From the NCBI GenBank assembly GCA_010645155.1, contig CM021323.1:6476580-6540579 (forward strand): a stretch of 64,000 nt of DNA, in the 5' to 3' direction. The notes below the pieces were generated by a model that was not told the origin of the DNA, did no database searches, and was given only the letters and a program-made list of their open reading frames with translations. Positions within the stretch are counted from its first letter, which is position 1. Each line of letters starts with the position of its first letter. The DNA comes from Tigriopus japonicus (Eukaryota > Arthropoda > Copepoda > Harpacticoida > Harpacticidae). Below are positions 34,652 to 46,723 of the stretch, in pieces. The position numbers and the translations under genes were made by a program.

Positions 34652-37360
34652 TTATTCAACCGTGAACATCTGTTCACGATCTGCAAGTGTGAGCTTGACG
34701 TGCAAACTTCTGATGTCATTGCTTGGACGGGTCACCTTCATACAACCGTTTAAGACCTGGCCCTTTTTAACCACCATTTTTTCCTTTAAATAGAACAAGG
34801 TTTGCTTCCAATGAGTGGGTGTGCCATGGGGACCTGTGGTGAACATGACGGGTTCATCGTCCAAATCGAAAAAGGAATCAAAGTAACCCGCTACTGCGGT
34901 CAATTCACAATCGCGCAAGATCTTCATTTCGAAATTAGATTCAAATTCCGTATCCACCACTTCACAGGTTGCTAGATCAAGTTCGTGAATAAGGGCTGGT
35001 TCGGAGGCGACGAATTCGTTCTTCACCACTTCAACCGACCCTTCCACGACCACTGGGTCTTTCATGCAACTCATCTTAAATCCATACACATCTCGCCAAT
35101 ATTCCACGGTCTCACTATATCGCTGAGAATCGGATACTCCCACTAAATGCATTGTACATCGATTGGGCATCACTTTGCCGCCTTTCCGAAGATACTTGTT
35201 CCGAGCCATGATTACGGAATCGAGCATCCCTTCAAAGAGTAAAAAGTATCCCATCCATTCCGATACTATGACGTCGAATTGAGCGTCACCCAACGAAGCT
35301 TCTTCCAGTTTGCCCTTGATCAATCGGATCTGTTGGTCCAAGCCATTCTCGTGGACAATCTCCATGGCTTGATGTACGATATCCGACATATCTACTCCGA
35401 TAACACTTTTGGCTCCGGCTCGAGCGCAAAACATGGACAAGATTCCGGTGCCACACCCCAAATCGAGCACATCCTTGTCTTGAATATTAGAGCGAGCATT
35501 TTTCTCAATGGCATCGCGATAAGCTTCAGTGCGAATTCGATCGGATAACATTTCGTGATGGATGCCAAAATGAGCGTAGCTTCCGGCATAAGAATCGTCG
35601 TGGGTTCGTTGGTCCGAATGGGCGTGATCGGGGGCGGGAAGGTCCCCTTGAACCAAAGTCTGGGCCATGACTTTCATCTTGTCCATGGCTTGGAGCATTT
35701 CTTGCACGCGTTCTTCTTTTTCTCGCAAGGCCAAGGCCAGGGTTTCGTGGGCCTTGAGAAATTGGCACCAATCCTGCGGTTTAAACGAGACAACATCTGA
35801 GGTGCATTGGACGGGTTGAGGCACGGAGGATTCGAGTCGAGTTTGAGCTTGAAAATCACCGACTAATCCGGGCATAGACTCATCTTCATCTTCTACGTCT
35901 TCGAAGTCCATCATGAGCAACGGATCATCCTTGAGGACCTAGACGAGGACGCGTTTGCATTAAATTATGGATAAATAGAGAACCAATCTTCGTATTTAAG
36001 GGGAGAATTTCGGTGAAAGGCACCTAACCAAATAAGGGATACCCTAACCCGACTTGAAAATTCAATTGAATACGAGTAATAAATCATTTTTATTCCTCTG
36101 TGAAGTCGGATTACAACGATGCTTCCAAATCAAGACTCGTGAATAGAATGAATTCGTGAGCGGAATAAAAACTGTTGGATAATCCGTTTAAAGAGATATC
36201 ATTAAAATTAATGCAAATCAAACTGATTTCACGGACATCAAAAAAACCGGTTGGGCTAGCAATCAATAAGAATATAAACTACTTAAAAGTTGACTTAAAT
36301 GTTTCAGATACAAAAAAGCTTTGCTTGAGCCAAGAAGCACTGGAATCATGGAGTGAGAGGCTAGCAATGAGAATAATGATTTCCAGTAGGAACAATTCAA
36401 TTACGTTCTTCTGCAAATGAGACCTTCCATATGTTCACAAAAATACGTATTTCAATTTTCAGCTCAATCGAACGTCGGAGTCAAAAGTTATGCTCACTCA
36501 AAGTTCAGTGCAAATTCTGCCGAGAAAGAATGAACTAGCCCTTTTGTGGTAATCGTTTTACTACAAAAGGGCGAGTTCATTCATTCTATGCTCAATTCAG
36601 TACATAAGTTTGAGAAGGCATAACTTTTCACTCGGACATTCGATTGGGCTGAAATTTGAAATACGTGTTATTCTCAATGCAAGCCAGGTCTCACTTGCAG
36701 AAGAACGCAAATGGTTCGTTTCTGCTGGAAATCATAATTCTCATTGCTAGCCTCCCACTCCATGATTTCCGTGCTTCTTGCTTGAGCCTTTAAGAATGAT
36801 GGCGCTACAGTACATGTTATGAAGAGCAAAATCACATCTGTCTGTGTATCTGTTACAACGAAAACTTTTAAATATCGGTCAAAATGAAGTCCTTTTACAA
36901 ACAGTCAAGATCATCTCTAAGCCAGGTCCGTACGTCTTACACGCTGATGTAATGATTTTGAACCTAAATGTCTTACGGGCTTCATGAAGCGTTCTTGCCG
37001 CCAAGGTCGATCGGAAATGCGGTTCCGCAATTCCAAAACCGAAGGACGCTCGGCACGAATGAAATTGAGGCATTGAATCACTTCCAAAGGCGAATCCGTC
37101 AATTTCAATTCACGAACCCAGTCCTAAAAAGAGATAACTTTTTTTAACCAACGATAAGCCATCCAGGATTAAGTAGGAATCGATAGAACTGGACCGACCT
37201 TGAGATCGAATTGATGGTTCTCTTTCATGTAATTCAAACAAGCTTCAGTTGAAGGCGACACATGATCGGAAAACAAATCGACACAAGGTTGACGACCGAA
37301 TGTCTCGTCCAGACCTTCCAATTCATCCCATTGATCGCTGTCACCGCCCGAATCGCTCAT
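34652..37360 (-). CDS. PRMT3: Protein arginine N-methyltransferase 3
   Basis: Exons on the minus strand: 37360-37199, 37123-36977, 35938-34652, total 1596 nt, 531 residues, the same length as I recall for human PRMT3. The start is ATG 37360 (MSDSGGDSDQWDELEG), matching the acidic N-terminus of the family. After the finger-like region (PCVDLF...CLNYMKENHQFDLK) the second exon gives the family-specific LNFIR...RFMKPVLKDDPLLM segment. The SAM-binding motif VLDLGCGTG is at 260-268, the double-E loop SEWMGYFLLFEGML at about 329-342, and the THW loop at 478-480, so the catalytic core looks intact. PRMT3 makes asymmetric dimethylarginine, classically on ribosomal protein RPS2, in the cytosol. The zinc finger lacks its second Cys. 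Intron 2 (1038 bases) contains a palindromic repeat. Confidence 0.95.
36328..36785. mobile_element. Palindromic repeat element in PRMT3 intron 2
   Basis: Two arms of about 220 bases are imperfect reverse complements, meeting at about 36545-36567 (AGCCCTTTTGTGGTA versus TACAAAAGGGCGAGTT). Examples of matching arm segments are ATCATGGAGTGAGAGGCTAG at the left and, reverse complemented, ATCATGGAGTGGGAGGCTAG at the right. A related half-copy lies at 51614-51818. No protein is encoded. Confidence 0.7.
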
Positions 37361-38246
37361 TTCGACCGAGATTTCCAAGGATTATTTGGATGGATCACTC
37401 TTTTTTCCCACGTGTTTGGACGAACTTTCGAGATGTTGCGTGCGTTCAAGTTTTGTTGACATATTCCGATGTGACGAGAAAAGCTCGTTTTTGGGGGACG
37501 TGGCAGATCTTGTAATTCAAATTGTCATTTAGGATGATGTAAAACCAATTGAAACACGTTTGTAAATGTACAAAATTGTTTTAAAATATGTTGGCTCTTC
37601 AAAATGATTGGCCTTTGCTTTTCAGTTGGGCTCAATTTTCATATTGCGAAATTCGGTGCCTGAAAAATAATCTCTGGATATGCTGCTTTGAATTACCGTT
37701 CAAAAACACTATTTGAAATATGCACCGTGTTCCTTCTGTGAAAAAGTCTAGATTTTAGAGACTTAAGCGTGGTTTGCGGTCTTTTTTTCGAAAGCCATCA
37801 CGAATCGAAATCGTTCATCGCGTCACCCTGCCATTGACCTCTGCTGAAGAATTTCTGAATGGAACTTGATGGGTCAATGTGACGAGTGAGTCAATTAGCG
37901 ATCAATTTCAATTTTTCGAGTTTGCCATTTAATCTCTCAAAAATGTACACAACCCGTAAATCGTATTCACAATAGATCAATTTTGTATTTTGTTGTCCAT
38001 CACATGAAAATCGCAAAATCTAGCATGAAAGTATCTTAAAAGCCTTCTTGTCACATTCGATCTTCGCTTAAGCGGCCGTCACGCTGTTCTTCCTTTGTTT
38101 ACTTTTCCCACATGGATTGAAAACACGAAGAAAAAGCATTGCTCGTTGAATGATTGCACAACACACTTTGGGAGTTCCGACTAGTTTTCCAACTTTGAGA
38201 TTGGATTGACATTCCTTCATAGCGGCGGTTGTCAAGGTAGTGAATC
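37361..38246. promoter_or_regulatory. Divergent promoter region of PRMT3 and DCAF1
   Basis: The two start codons are 886 bases apart, head to head, so this segment must carry both promoters and 5' UTRs unless they extend into the genes. I see no TATA box that I would defend. Nothing else was recognised. Confidence 0.4.
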
Positions 38247-41200
38247 ATGGCCTCGTCGGGCTCGTCGTCGGATTCCTCCTCGGATTCCTCGCAAATGGAC
38301 GATCCTTCGTTGGATCCCCGACTTTTGGCTCGGACTCAACGCGATCCCGAGACTGAGGCCCACTTGGAGGCCTTTCAGGCCGCCATCAAGGCCTGGGAAG
38401 AGGCTAAAAGTCAACCGCCCTTTGATCCCACCAATCATATATTGAAAATGGTGACGCTTTTTGAGAAGGTGAGGCGATCCAAACTCGCGAAATGGGAATG
38501 AATGCCAGATGGCCTTGATGTTTGCTTGTATTCTAGGCTAGTGCCAGTTATTTTGCCCGAGATCCGGACCCGTTTGAAGTGCGACATCCATCGCGAGTCA
38601 TTCCGGAATGCGCTTTGGGCCAATTGCTCAAGATCTATTTCAAGAAAGAGAGCTTGGTTCAGGATTTGCTCAACAGTTACATGCGCGACAACTATTGGAC
38701 ACGAACTGGACAGGTAAGTTCAGTTCCCTAATCAAGAATAAAAAAGGAATAACACCCATGTAGTAATCAATCAAAGTGAGCTGAGATTGAAATTGGGAGA
38801 CATATGAATGAGCTAGGTTGAAGTATCATGTCGAGTCAGCGGTAGTATTTTTCTAAGATTCAGTTGTGGTTACTATTATGAAAGGAGGCATTATTGTGTT
38901 GCATGTTGTGATTGACGGCAATAAGTATTTCACATCTACCAATGCCCTTAAATGGAATACATTCAGCTTTGACTGCGCTAACTTCTGTAGGTAAATACCG
39001 CACGGTCAAAATCGGATGTAAAAAAGTCGATAAAAGATAAACCCTCGGAAATAAGAACACTGCAGATGCTGACATTTGCATGACATAACATAGTAGTCTC
39101 AATATCCAACATGGCCCGTTCTCATTCTTAGAGTACCGTATTTTGCACGTGTTACAGACTAAGGACGCGTTCGAGTTAAATGTCGCCGCTTGTCGTCTTA
39201 TCATTGCCATCACGCCCGGTTTGGAATTGAGCGTTTTGTCCAATACCGACGGTCTCATGAGTCAATTGTTCCGCTGGGTGGACAAAGCCGCCGAACCCTT
39301 GCTTTCGTATGCTACAGTGGTGTTGGCCAGTGCCATGGAAATCACCGCCGTAGCCACCGAACCCGACAATCGCGAGAAGAGCTTCAAACTCGTACCTACT
39401 TTGGTCAAGCGATTACGAACGCTTATTCAGGAGTCTCAGAGCGCTCAAGAATCCTTTAAGCGGCCTTTCGTTCACTTGGGTAATCATTTAGGAGCCCAAC
39501 CTCTCGGTCGTGGAGTCAAGCGTAAAAGTACGGATACGGTGGAATGCGAGACTGAGAAATCACTACCAGGATTGGCCAGTCCGTCCTCGCATCAAAACGG
39601 AGATTGGTCCAACAGTTCTTGGACGGAGGTCGAATCCCAGATTTTGGGTCAGTTCTCGTTCCATCCCTTGGACTCGACGGGAAAAATGGTGGCTATTTTG
39701 AGGTTTTTGACGCCTTTGGCCGAGTATCAGGAGTTTTTGGCTCATATCCATGAGCTCAATGGTGTACAGGATATCTTCAATTGGTGTCTCAATATGAGGG
39801 ACACGAAGAATGCGCGATTGGCCTTTGAGGCCTTGAAGTTCCTCACTGCCCTTTTTTGCCATAAGAAATTCGTGACCGAATGGGTGAACAAGGATCATAT
39901 TCAACAACTCTTGAGCATTCCGCGTCCTTCTATCGCATCCACAGCCGTTAGCCAGTGTCTGTTCTATCTCTCTTGTGATGACGACTCCATGGAGAAAGTC
40001 TGTCTCATGCCCGAGCATCTCCAAATTCGATTGGTCAAGTAAGATGTGTCTTTTTGACCTCGTCAACCAAATCCTTGTCTTAAACCTTATAGTTTATGTT
40101 TCTAGGTATGTTTTGTGGTTGATGGAGTGCTCACACGACACGGGTCGTCAGTTTGGAGTCATGTTCTTTGGAATGTCGGCGGCCTTTCGGAAGCTTTTGG
40201 AACTTTATGACAAGGAAGGCGGTCAACGGAAAGTATTTAACACCATCAGTACCTTACGTGTTCTCAATCCTGACGATCACGACATGTTGATGCTGACGGA
40301 TGATGAAGAGTACACACAAAGACAAAAGCTTCGACACGCCATGGTGGCCTTGAAAAAATATTTCGAGGCCCATCTCGCCCTAAAATGGGAACAATTAAAG
40401 AGGTAAGCACAATTCTTTATTTTAGTCGCGGCATCTTTTCAACATTTGAGTGGTCTCTTGGTGCAGATCTATGGGTTACGATCCCGCACAATCACCCCAA
40501 CCTGCCATTGTATCATACAAACCGATTCGTTTGACCTCTGATCAGGTCTTTGAGCGCGTCAGTAGTCTCATGAAGCACATGCCCTTTCGATCTCGTTGGG
40601 GTCCCGTGGATGAGTTCATTAATCTGGATGGCGTTTCTACGTGTTTGCAAGTGAGTAAAATATAAAAAAGCTAGTCCATGTTTGAATATAATTGACGGTT
40701 TGTTCTGTTAGATCATCGCCATGGCTTATGATTGGACATTCACGGGTCGGTCTGAGATGGTGAGATGTGCCTTGGATGTCTTGTCTATATGTTGTGTGGT
40801 TCCGAAAGTTCAGCTCCAATTATGCGAAAGGATCGAGCTTTACGATGAAACCAAGACCGTGGGGATCAACATCATTTTAGGAGCTGCTGAGGGTGATATT
40901 GTTCAGGCAAGTTCTTGATGGTTCACTTTCATTGATTTAACCTAATGTGGCGAGGACTCAGGACCAACGTCAAAGGAGATTTCGACTGGTTGGTAGTATA
41001 ATTCTCGCAGAGCAAAGCCCATCAAATGGTCTCATCACTTTTGTGCTCATCCGTCCTCTTGAATGAATTTCTTGAATCGTAGCGGATGATCTAACTGACG
41101 ACGGCCAAACAATTCCAACTTTGTTTTTGCATCATGAGCCAGATATAAACAATTGACTATATTCTAATGCCTTTTCATGTGTAGGATTCGGCGGATGTAA

Positions 41201-44200
41201 GGAAATCCGCTTTAACGCTGATCATCAATTGCGTTTGTGCTCCAATCAATCGTCCTGGAGTTCAAAGCCGACATGCTGCAATCAACAACTCTTCCGTGAC
41301 CACAACCCCAGGCTCAACCCGGAGAAAAACGACCGGAAAAAGCTCCGAGGACTTGATCAATAAGGTCTGGGATTGCTGTCGTTCCAACAATGGAATCATG
41401 GCTCTCTTGGAGTTGCTTAGTATCAAGACTCCGATCACAGACGCCGATGCCATTCGTGCTTTAGCTTGTAAGGCTCTCGTAGGTTTAGCCAGATCCGATG
41501 CCGCTAAACAGATCATGTCCAAATTGCCCATCTTCACTAACGGCCAACTCCAACAATTGGTCAGAGAACCGATTCTGCAAGATAAACGAACAGAGCACTA
41601 CAAATTCCAACAATACGCTCACGAACTCATGGAAATCGTGAGCACAGGCGAAGGTAAAACGATAATCACTTGAATATACGCTCTTTTTTAACTGACCAGA
41701 GCATTCCGCGTTTCAGGTCAAGTGCATCGATTAGCTCAGGGAAATGATTTCTCAGTGGAAATGCTCCACAGAGCCTCGGTGGTGGCTCAAACCAAGATCC
41801 GATTCTCCAAGAAACAATTGCTCCAACTCATCCAGGAGTATCTCGCTTCCGAGGGATTGTCAGATTCGGCCTCCGTTCTTCAACGCGAAGCCAATATCGC
41901 CGTATTAAATGCGCCTAGCAACCGATCTCTCATGCATCGATCTGTCAACAACACGCCCAACCCGATGATCACGCCTAGTACTCCTCATCGACCCATAACA
42001 AGCACTTCCAGTTTAAATCGAGGCATGACTTCTCCCACTGCCTCAACCTCTGTCGTGAATCGTTCATTATCCGATTGTCCAGGAACGCCCTCTAGTCCAC
42101 CCACGTCAAGTTTGAAGGCATTAGAATCGAGTGCTATGAGCACGCCCAACATTCCTATCCGGATAAATCGCAATCGTGGGGGACGTCATGATACGCCCAT
42201 GGGGACGCCTGCTTCATCTTCGAAAAACATTCAGAGAGCTTGTGAACCTTTTTCGTTGCCCAATGCCAGTGAGTTCAACCAGGTACGTGGCCCATTTCAA
42301 ACGAAGATGAAATACCCACGCTTGATTACTTTACTTTTATTATAGGGCACATCGGATAAGAAAGTGACCTTAGTTTCCATCGTTAGTGATTATCTGTTCA
42401 GTCAGCATTCGTTATGTAAAAACCCCATGACCACGTGTCCCGAGTTTGATCTGCTAATCCCGCACAAATGTCCAGATCCGAGACCCAAAAATGCCGCGCC
42501 CATGAATTTCTCTCTGCGAAATTCGCGAAGAGAGGTGTGGCCTCCATGTGGCGGTCCCGAAGGCGCTAAATTGGATCGTCAGCTCATTTATAGTCGTTTT
42601 AAGCCGAGCAAGAGCTTCAAATTAGAGCCACGAGATGAGAATACCTCGACCACGTTTTCAAGCTGTGCATTTTTGCCTGACGATAGCTTTCTTTTGGCTG
42701 GAACATCAACTGGAGATGTGAAGATGTTCAATATGGCAACGGGAAGCGAAGAAGGATCATTTTCTTGCCATCAAACCATTCTCTTTCACCTTCAAGTGAG
42801 TATGATTAAGCCTAAGGCACACTTAGGCCGATAATGTTTTAAAATATTGGTGAAATTTATTTTGCCCTCCAATTTTCAATAGCTCCTTCGAACATAATTC
42901 TCGAGGGACACAATCAGACATTTGTTAATTTAAACGAGAATATTGGCTCAATAGATTTCGTCAATATTTTAGGCACTGACAATCATGAAACCACCATAGG
43001 AATGGTTGAAAAGAAAAATTCAGAAATTATTTTTAAGCATGATTCACCGGACATTATACGTGGGTCATTCAGACAAGAGGGAGACTGGGCCTGTAACTCG
43101 TCAATAAATGCACTTTTTAGCTATTTGAATAAAAGTTGAAATCAAGATTTATCTCTTTTGAGCAGATGTTATTATATGTGTTATGTTGTTAGGCAACTCT
43201 GTTCAAGTTTATGATTTAATTAGACAAGGTATGTTGGGCGACCCCTGTATACATAGAAAATAAGCGTCAAAAGCGAGCAACAAGTCAAAAATCAATTACA
43301 CTGCATAACCAAAACGTTTCAAATAAAAAGCTTCCACATTTTTGCCCCAATTGTTCATCAAATATCGTCATGGGTGGTTGAACAACGACTTAACTTTACA
43401 ACAACATGGATTTTGACGTGTTTCTTTCTCTTGAAGTCGATTTTGAAAAACGTGAAGGGGTCGCCCAACATACCTTGTCTAATTAAATCATAAACTTGAA
43501 CAGAGTTGCCTAACAACATAACACATATAATAACATCTGCTCACAAGAGATAAATCTTGATTTCAACTTTTATTCAAATAGCTAAAAAGTGCACTGATTG
43601 GCGAGTTACAGGCCCAGTCTCCCTCTTGTCTGAATGACCCACGTATCAATTTTTAGCCCGTGACCTAATTAAGAGAACTCGATTATATTTGCGGCATTGT
43701 CTTTTCACCTCCAAACTGGTTTCAAATGTCTTTGGAACTTAAAAATGGCTTATCTTGCTCAATTGAGCGCCGTGTAAAATTTACTTTTTGAATGACTTTT
43801 TAACTCATGTTGTTTCTTTTTAGCCTAATCGTGAAGGCAAACTGCTGCTGACTTCTTCTGCATGGCGGATTCCATATTCGGGACTTTGGTCATTGGGAGA
43901 GTTCTTTGAGAATAAAATGCACTTCAACCACGACGAATATGTTGAGTTCTCTAATGTTCATCAAGATAAGGTAAGATATTGCTAATTTTCTTAATTTGCA
44001 TATTGCATATTTTTTGCTAAAATCTTTGTTTAGCCGGATTAGGAGTTATTTTTTTTATCTATCAGGTTATTGGTACCAAAGGTGAAAAGGCCAAAATCTA
44101 CGATATCAACACTCAAAAAGTCATCCTAGAATTGAATCCTGCCATATCAAACAACTATTCCATGAATCGTGCCACTTTTGATCCTTTTGACGATCTTATT

Positions 44201-46127
44201 CTCAATGATGGAGTTCTGTTTGATTCCCGGTAAGATCTGCAGCCTCAATTTGGCTACCTACCCAAAACTACTCTCACTATTTCTTACCGACAGGAGTGGA
44301 AAAGAGATTAGGAAATTGGACAAGCTCAACCAGACTCTTTCCGGAGTTTTCCATCCCAATGGATTAGAGATCATATCCAACACTGAAGTTTGGGATTTGA
44401 GAACCTTTCACCTTCTCAAGACTGTGCCAGGTCTGGATCAGTGCACGGTGAAGTTCTCCAATTCCGGAAACATCATCTATGCCGTAACCATGCAAGAGGA
44501 AGAGCCCGACGGCGAAGAGAAGTTCGAATCCGCATTCCGGACATTTGACGCCTCCGATTATTCCAGCATTGGTAAACTGATTGTCTATGTGAGCTTGCTG
44601 CGTGATTGAACGAGAGATTCTAAATTCCATCTTGGTTCCAGCTACGATTGAAACTCGTAGGGCCGTGGTTGATTTGGCCACATCCCATTTTGACCTTCAA
44701 TTGGCCGTGGTGGAGAACTCGAATATTCCCACCCATGAGGAATCCGTGGTGAGATTGTATGATGTGGGCCAAATCAGATCCGAGGAGGACGAAGCCGAGG
44801 ATGATGATAACGACGGGGATGAAGGCGAGGAGGATGACAGCGACGATGGCGAGGGTAAGCGAGCGCCACTTCTTTCGGAATGGCATGGAGTTGAAATGTG
44901 AATTGATATTGAATTACAGGGTTGGGTATAATTGCTGCTCGTGCAAGATTTCGATCATAAATTGACATTCTTATAAAAGTACTAATACTCATCAGCGGGA
45001 TGTGCTTTCAAATGAAATCCAACTGATCATTCAAGTTTATAATAGAACTGGGAATCTTCGCAAGTCAACTCCAAAGTTCACATTATTTTTCGAAGGAGAC
45101 CCAGTTGATTCAGTGGGAATTGACCAACATTTTTATTTTCAAGGCCACATCTGACTAATAAAATTAGAGCCAGTTACTGGAACCCACATATATGCTTGAG
45201 CCCAAAAACAGTTCATTAATCTTATTATAAAATTTGTTGGTTAGTAATCATTTTACCACCGAAAGTACCCAGACAAAAATTATTGTCTACCCTGTTTAAT
45301 GTGCAATAAGGTCAAGAGAAGCAATCTTTCTCCGTTACATCTCACCTCTTGGGGAGGTGTTCAAATTCAAGTTTCAATAATATAATCAATCTCAAAAATT
45401 TCAACAACGCTTTTCCTTACACGGCAAAAGCTGGATGTATAAGCGCAACTTATTCAGTTGACTTTGTCAGGTATAACTTTGCAATGCAAGAAAATTTTGT
45501 TTGCCTAGATTTAGGCACTTTGACAAGGCTTTTAGATTTAAGTTATTGCTGATGGCCAGTATTCTTATATCCAGCTTTGGCTGTATTTGTCGTTGTCCCT
45601 GTATCTATACAGAGATCGATCTTTGCGTCTAAAAACTAGCCTCTGTATTCTATCTTTTCCCGTTTTCTTTTTGCATGTTAGTTTACGAGTGTAGATTCTA
45701 ATTTTGATTTCCTCTTTTTCTCTGTCTCTCTCCTCCCTCCGTGCTTTTTTTCGTCCCCTGTTCGACTGACTTTGTGGCCATGAAGGAGGATTCAACTTCT
45801 TTACAGACGACGACGAGGATGATTACGACGATGACGAGGATGACGACGAGGATGACGATGATGAAGAAATGATCATGCTGGATGAAGATGATGACGGCGA
45901 CGGAGATGAGGATAATGCAGGCTCTGAGGCTGGACCTCAAGAACCGCCTATAGAAGAGCAGGAAGTTGCCAACGGAGAAGGAGGTTGACAATCTGGATAG
46001 TCAAATCTTTCCGATGATTTAACTGAAATGATCTTTTTCTTTAGGAGATTTGGAGAATAACGAGGAGGTTGGGTCGGATGATGATGGATCTTGGGAGGAT
46101 GTGGATGAGGAAGTAAGCATAGGTTGA
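38247..46127 (+). CDS. DCAF1: DCAF1 (VprBP / Mahjong), CRL4 substrate receptor, 15 exons
   Basis: Exons: 38247-38468, 38537-38713, 39158-40038, 40106-40402, 40467-40650, 40712-40906, 41185-41653, 41717-42282, 42346-42795, 43824-43970, 44066-44229, 44294-44571, 44642-44854, 45807-45983, 46045-46127, total 4503 nt, 1500 residues (human about 1507). An armadillo-like N-terminal region is followed by a LisH motif at about 837-868 ([17 protein letters not shown]) and a WD40 propeller at about 1010-1400 ([26 protein letters not shown]), then a very acidic tail. Of the two DDB1-contact WDxR motifs the second is WDLR; the first reads FDSR. DCAF1 recruits substrates to CUL4-DDB1 in the nucleus. The last two junctions are the least certain: exon 14 could read through to a TGA at 45988, and GAA|GTAAGC at 46112 could be a further donor. 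Confidence 0.93.
43057..43645. mobile_element. Large fold-back element in DCAF1 intron 9
   Basis: Arms of 190 bases (43057-43246 and 43456-43645) are near-perfect reverse complements around a 209-base spacer. The outer ends read TACGTGGGTCATTCAGACAA and begin with TA, consistent with a TA target and a Tc1/mariner-type MITE. The spacer has no coding frame. Confidence 0.8.
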
Positions 46128-46338
46128 TCCACCCAGGAATGTTATCGCATTAACTTAATGGACAAACACATGAAGGCTTTCCCCGAAATTGAAATATGAA
46201 CACTATTCTATACATACCAAATCCAAAGATATTAAATCTAGTGTTTTTGAGCCGAATGAAGAAAATTTATTGAAATGACTGAGCTTGAAGAAGAGCACTT
46301 TTGAAAAGTTGGCAGTGACGATGGGAGAAAGTCGCGAT

Positions 46339-46723
46339 TTATCCTTGGCGGGGAGGAAGCTCCAAGCGGGATCCAACTGGGGGAACATCGCCAATGTATC
46401 CAGTAGCAGGAGGAGCGGGCGGAAGTGGAGCGTTGTACAGCGTATCCGGAGTTACTGGAGGACGAGTAGTTGTGGTTGTTGTGGTTGTTGTGGTTGTTGT
46501 TGTGGTGGTGGTAGTAGTAGTTGTTGTAGTAGAAGTGGTCGGACTTGGTGTGGTGGTAATAGCAGGTCCAGTTGTGGTTGTTGTAGTTGTGGTAGTGGTG
46601 GTAGTGGTAGTAGTTGTTGTAGTAGTGGTAGTGGTGGTGGTGGTTGTTGTTGTTGTGGTAGTTTGGGCATCGGATAAGGAACTCTGGTCTGTTTCGGGAG
46701 TTGGAGGTCTAGGAGGTGGTAAT
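46339..46723 (-). CDS. Orphan terminal exon encoding a poly-threonine (mucin-like) tail
   Basis: On the minus strand a good acceptor (CGTCCCAG|A) at 46724 opens a frame of 128 codons to a TAA at 46339. It begins LPPPRPPTPETDQSSLSDAQ. About 70 residues follow that are almost all Thr, interrupted by GPAITTTPSPTTS, and then RPPVTPDTLYNAPLPPAPPATG and a short unique end. Pro/Thr-rich segments like this are common in secreted mucins and arthropod cuticle or peritrophic proteins. No ATG opens this frame, so it must be joined to an upstream exon ending in phase 2. It may be an alternative last exon of the Cys-rich gene upstream or the end of a gene I cannot find. The opposite strand reads as poly-Val or Gly/Cys/Ser and looks artefactual. 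Confidence 0.45.
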
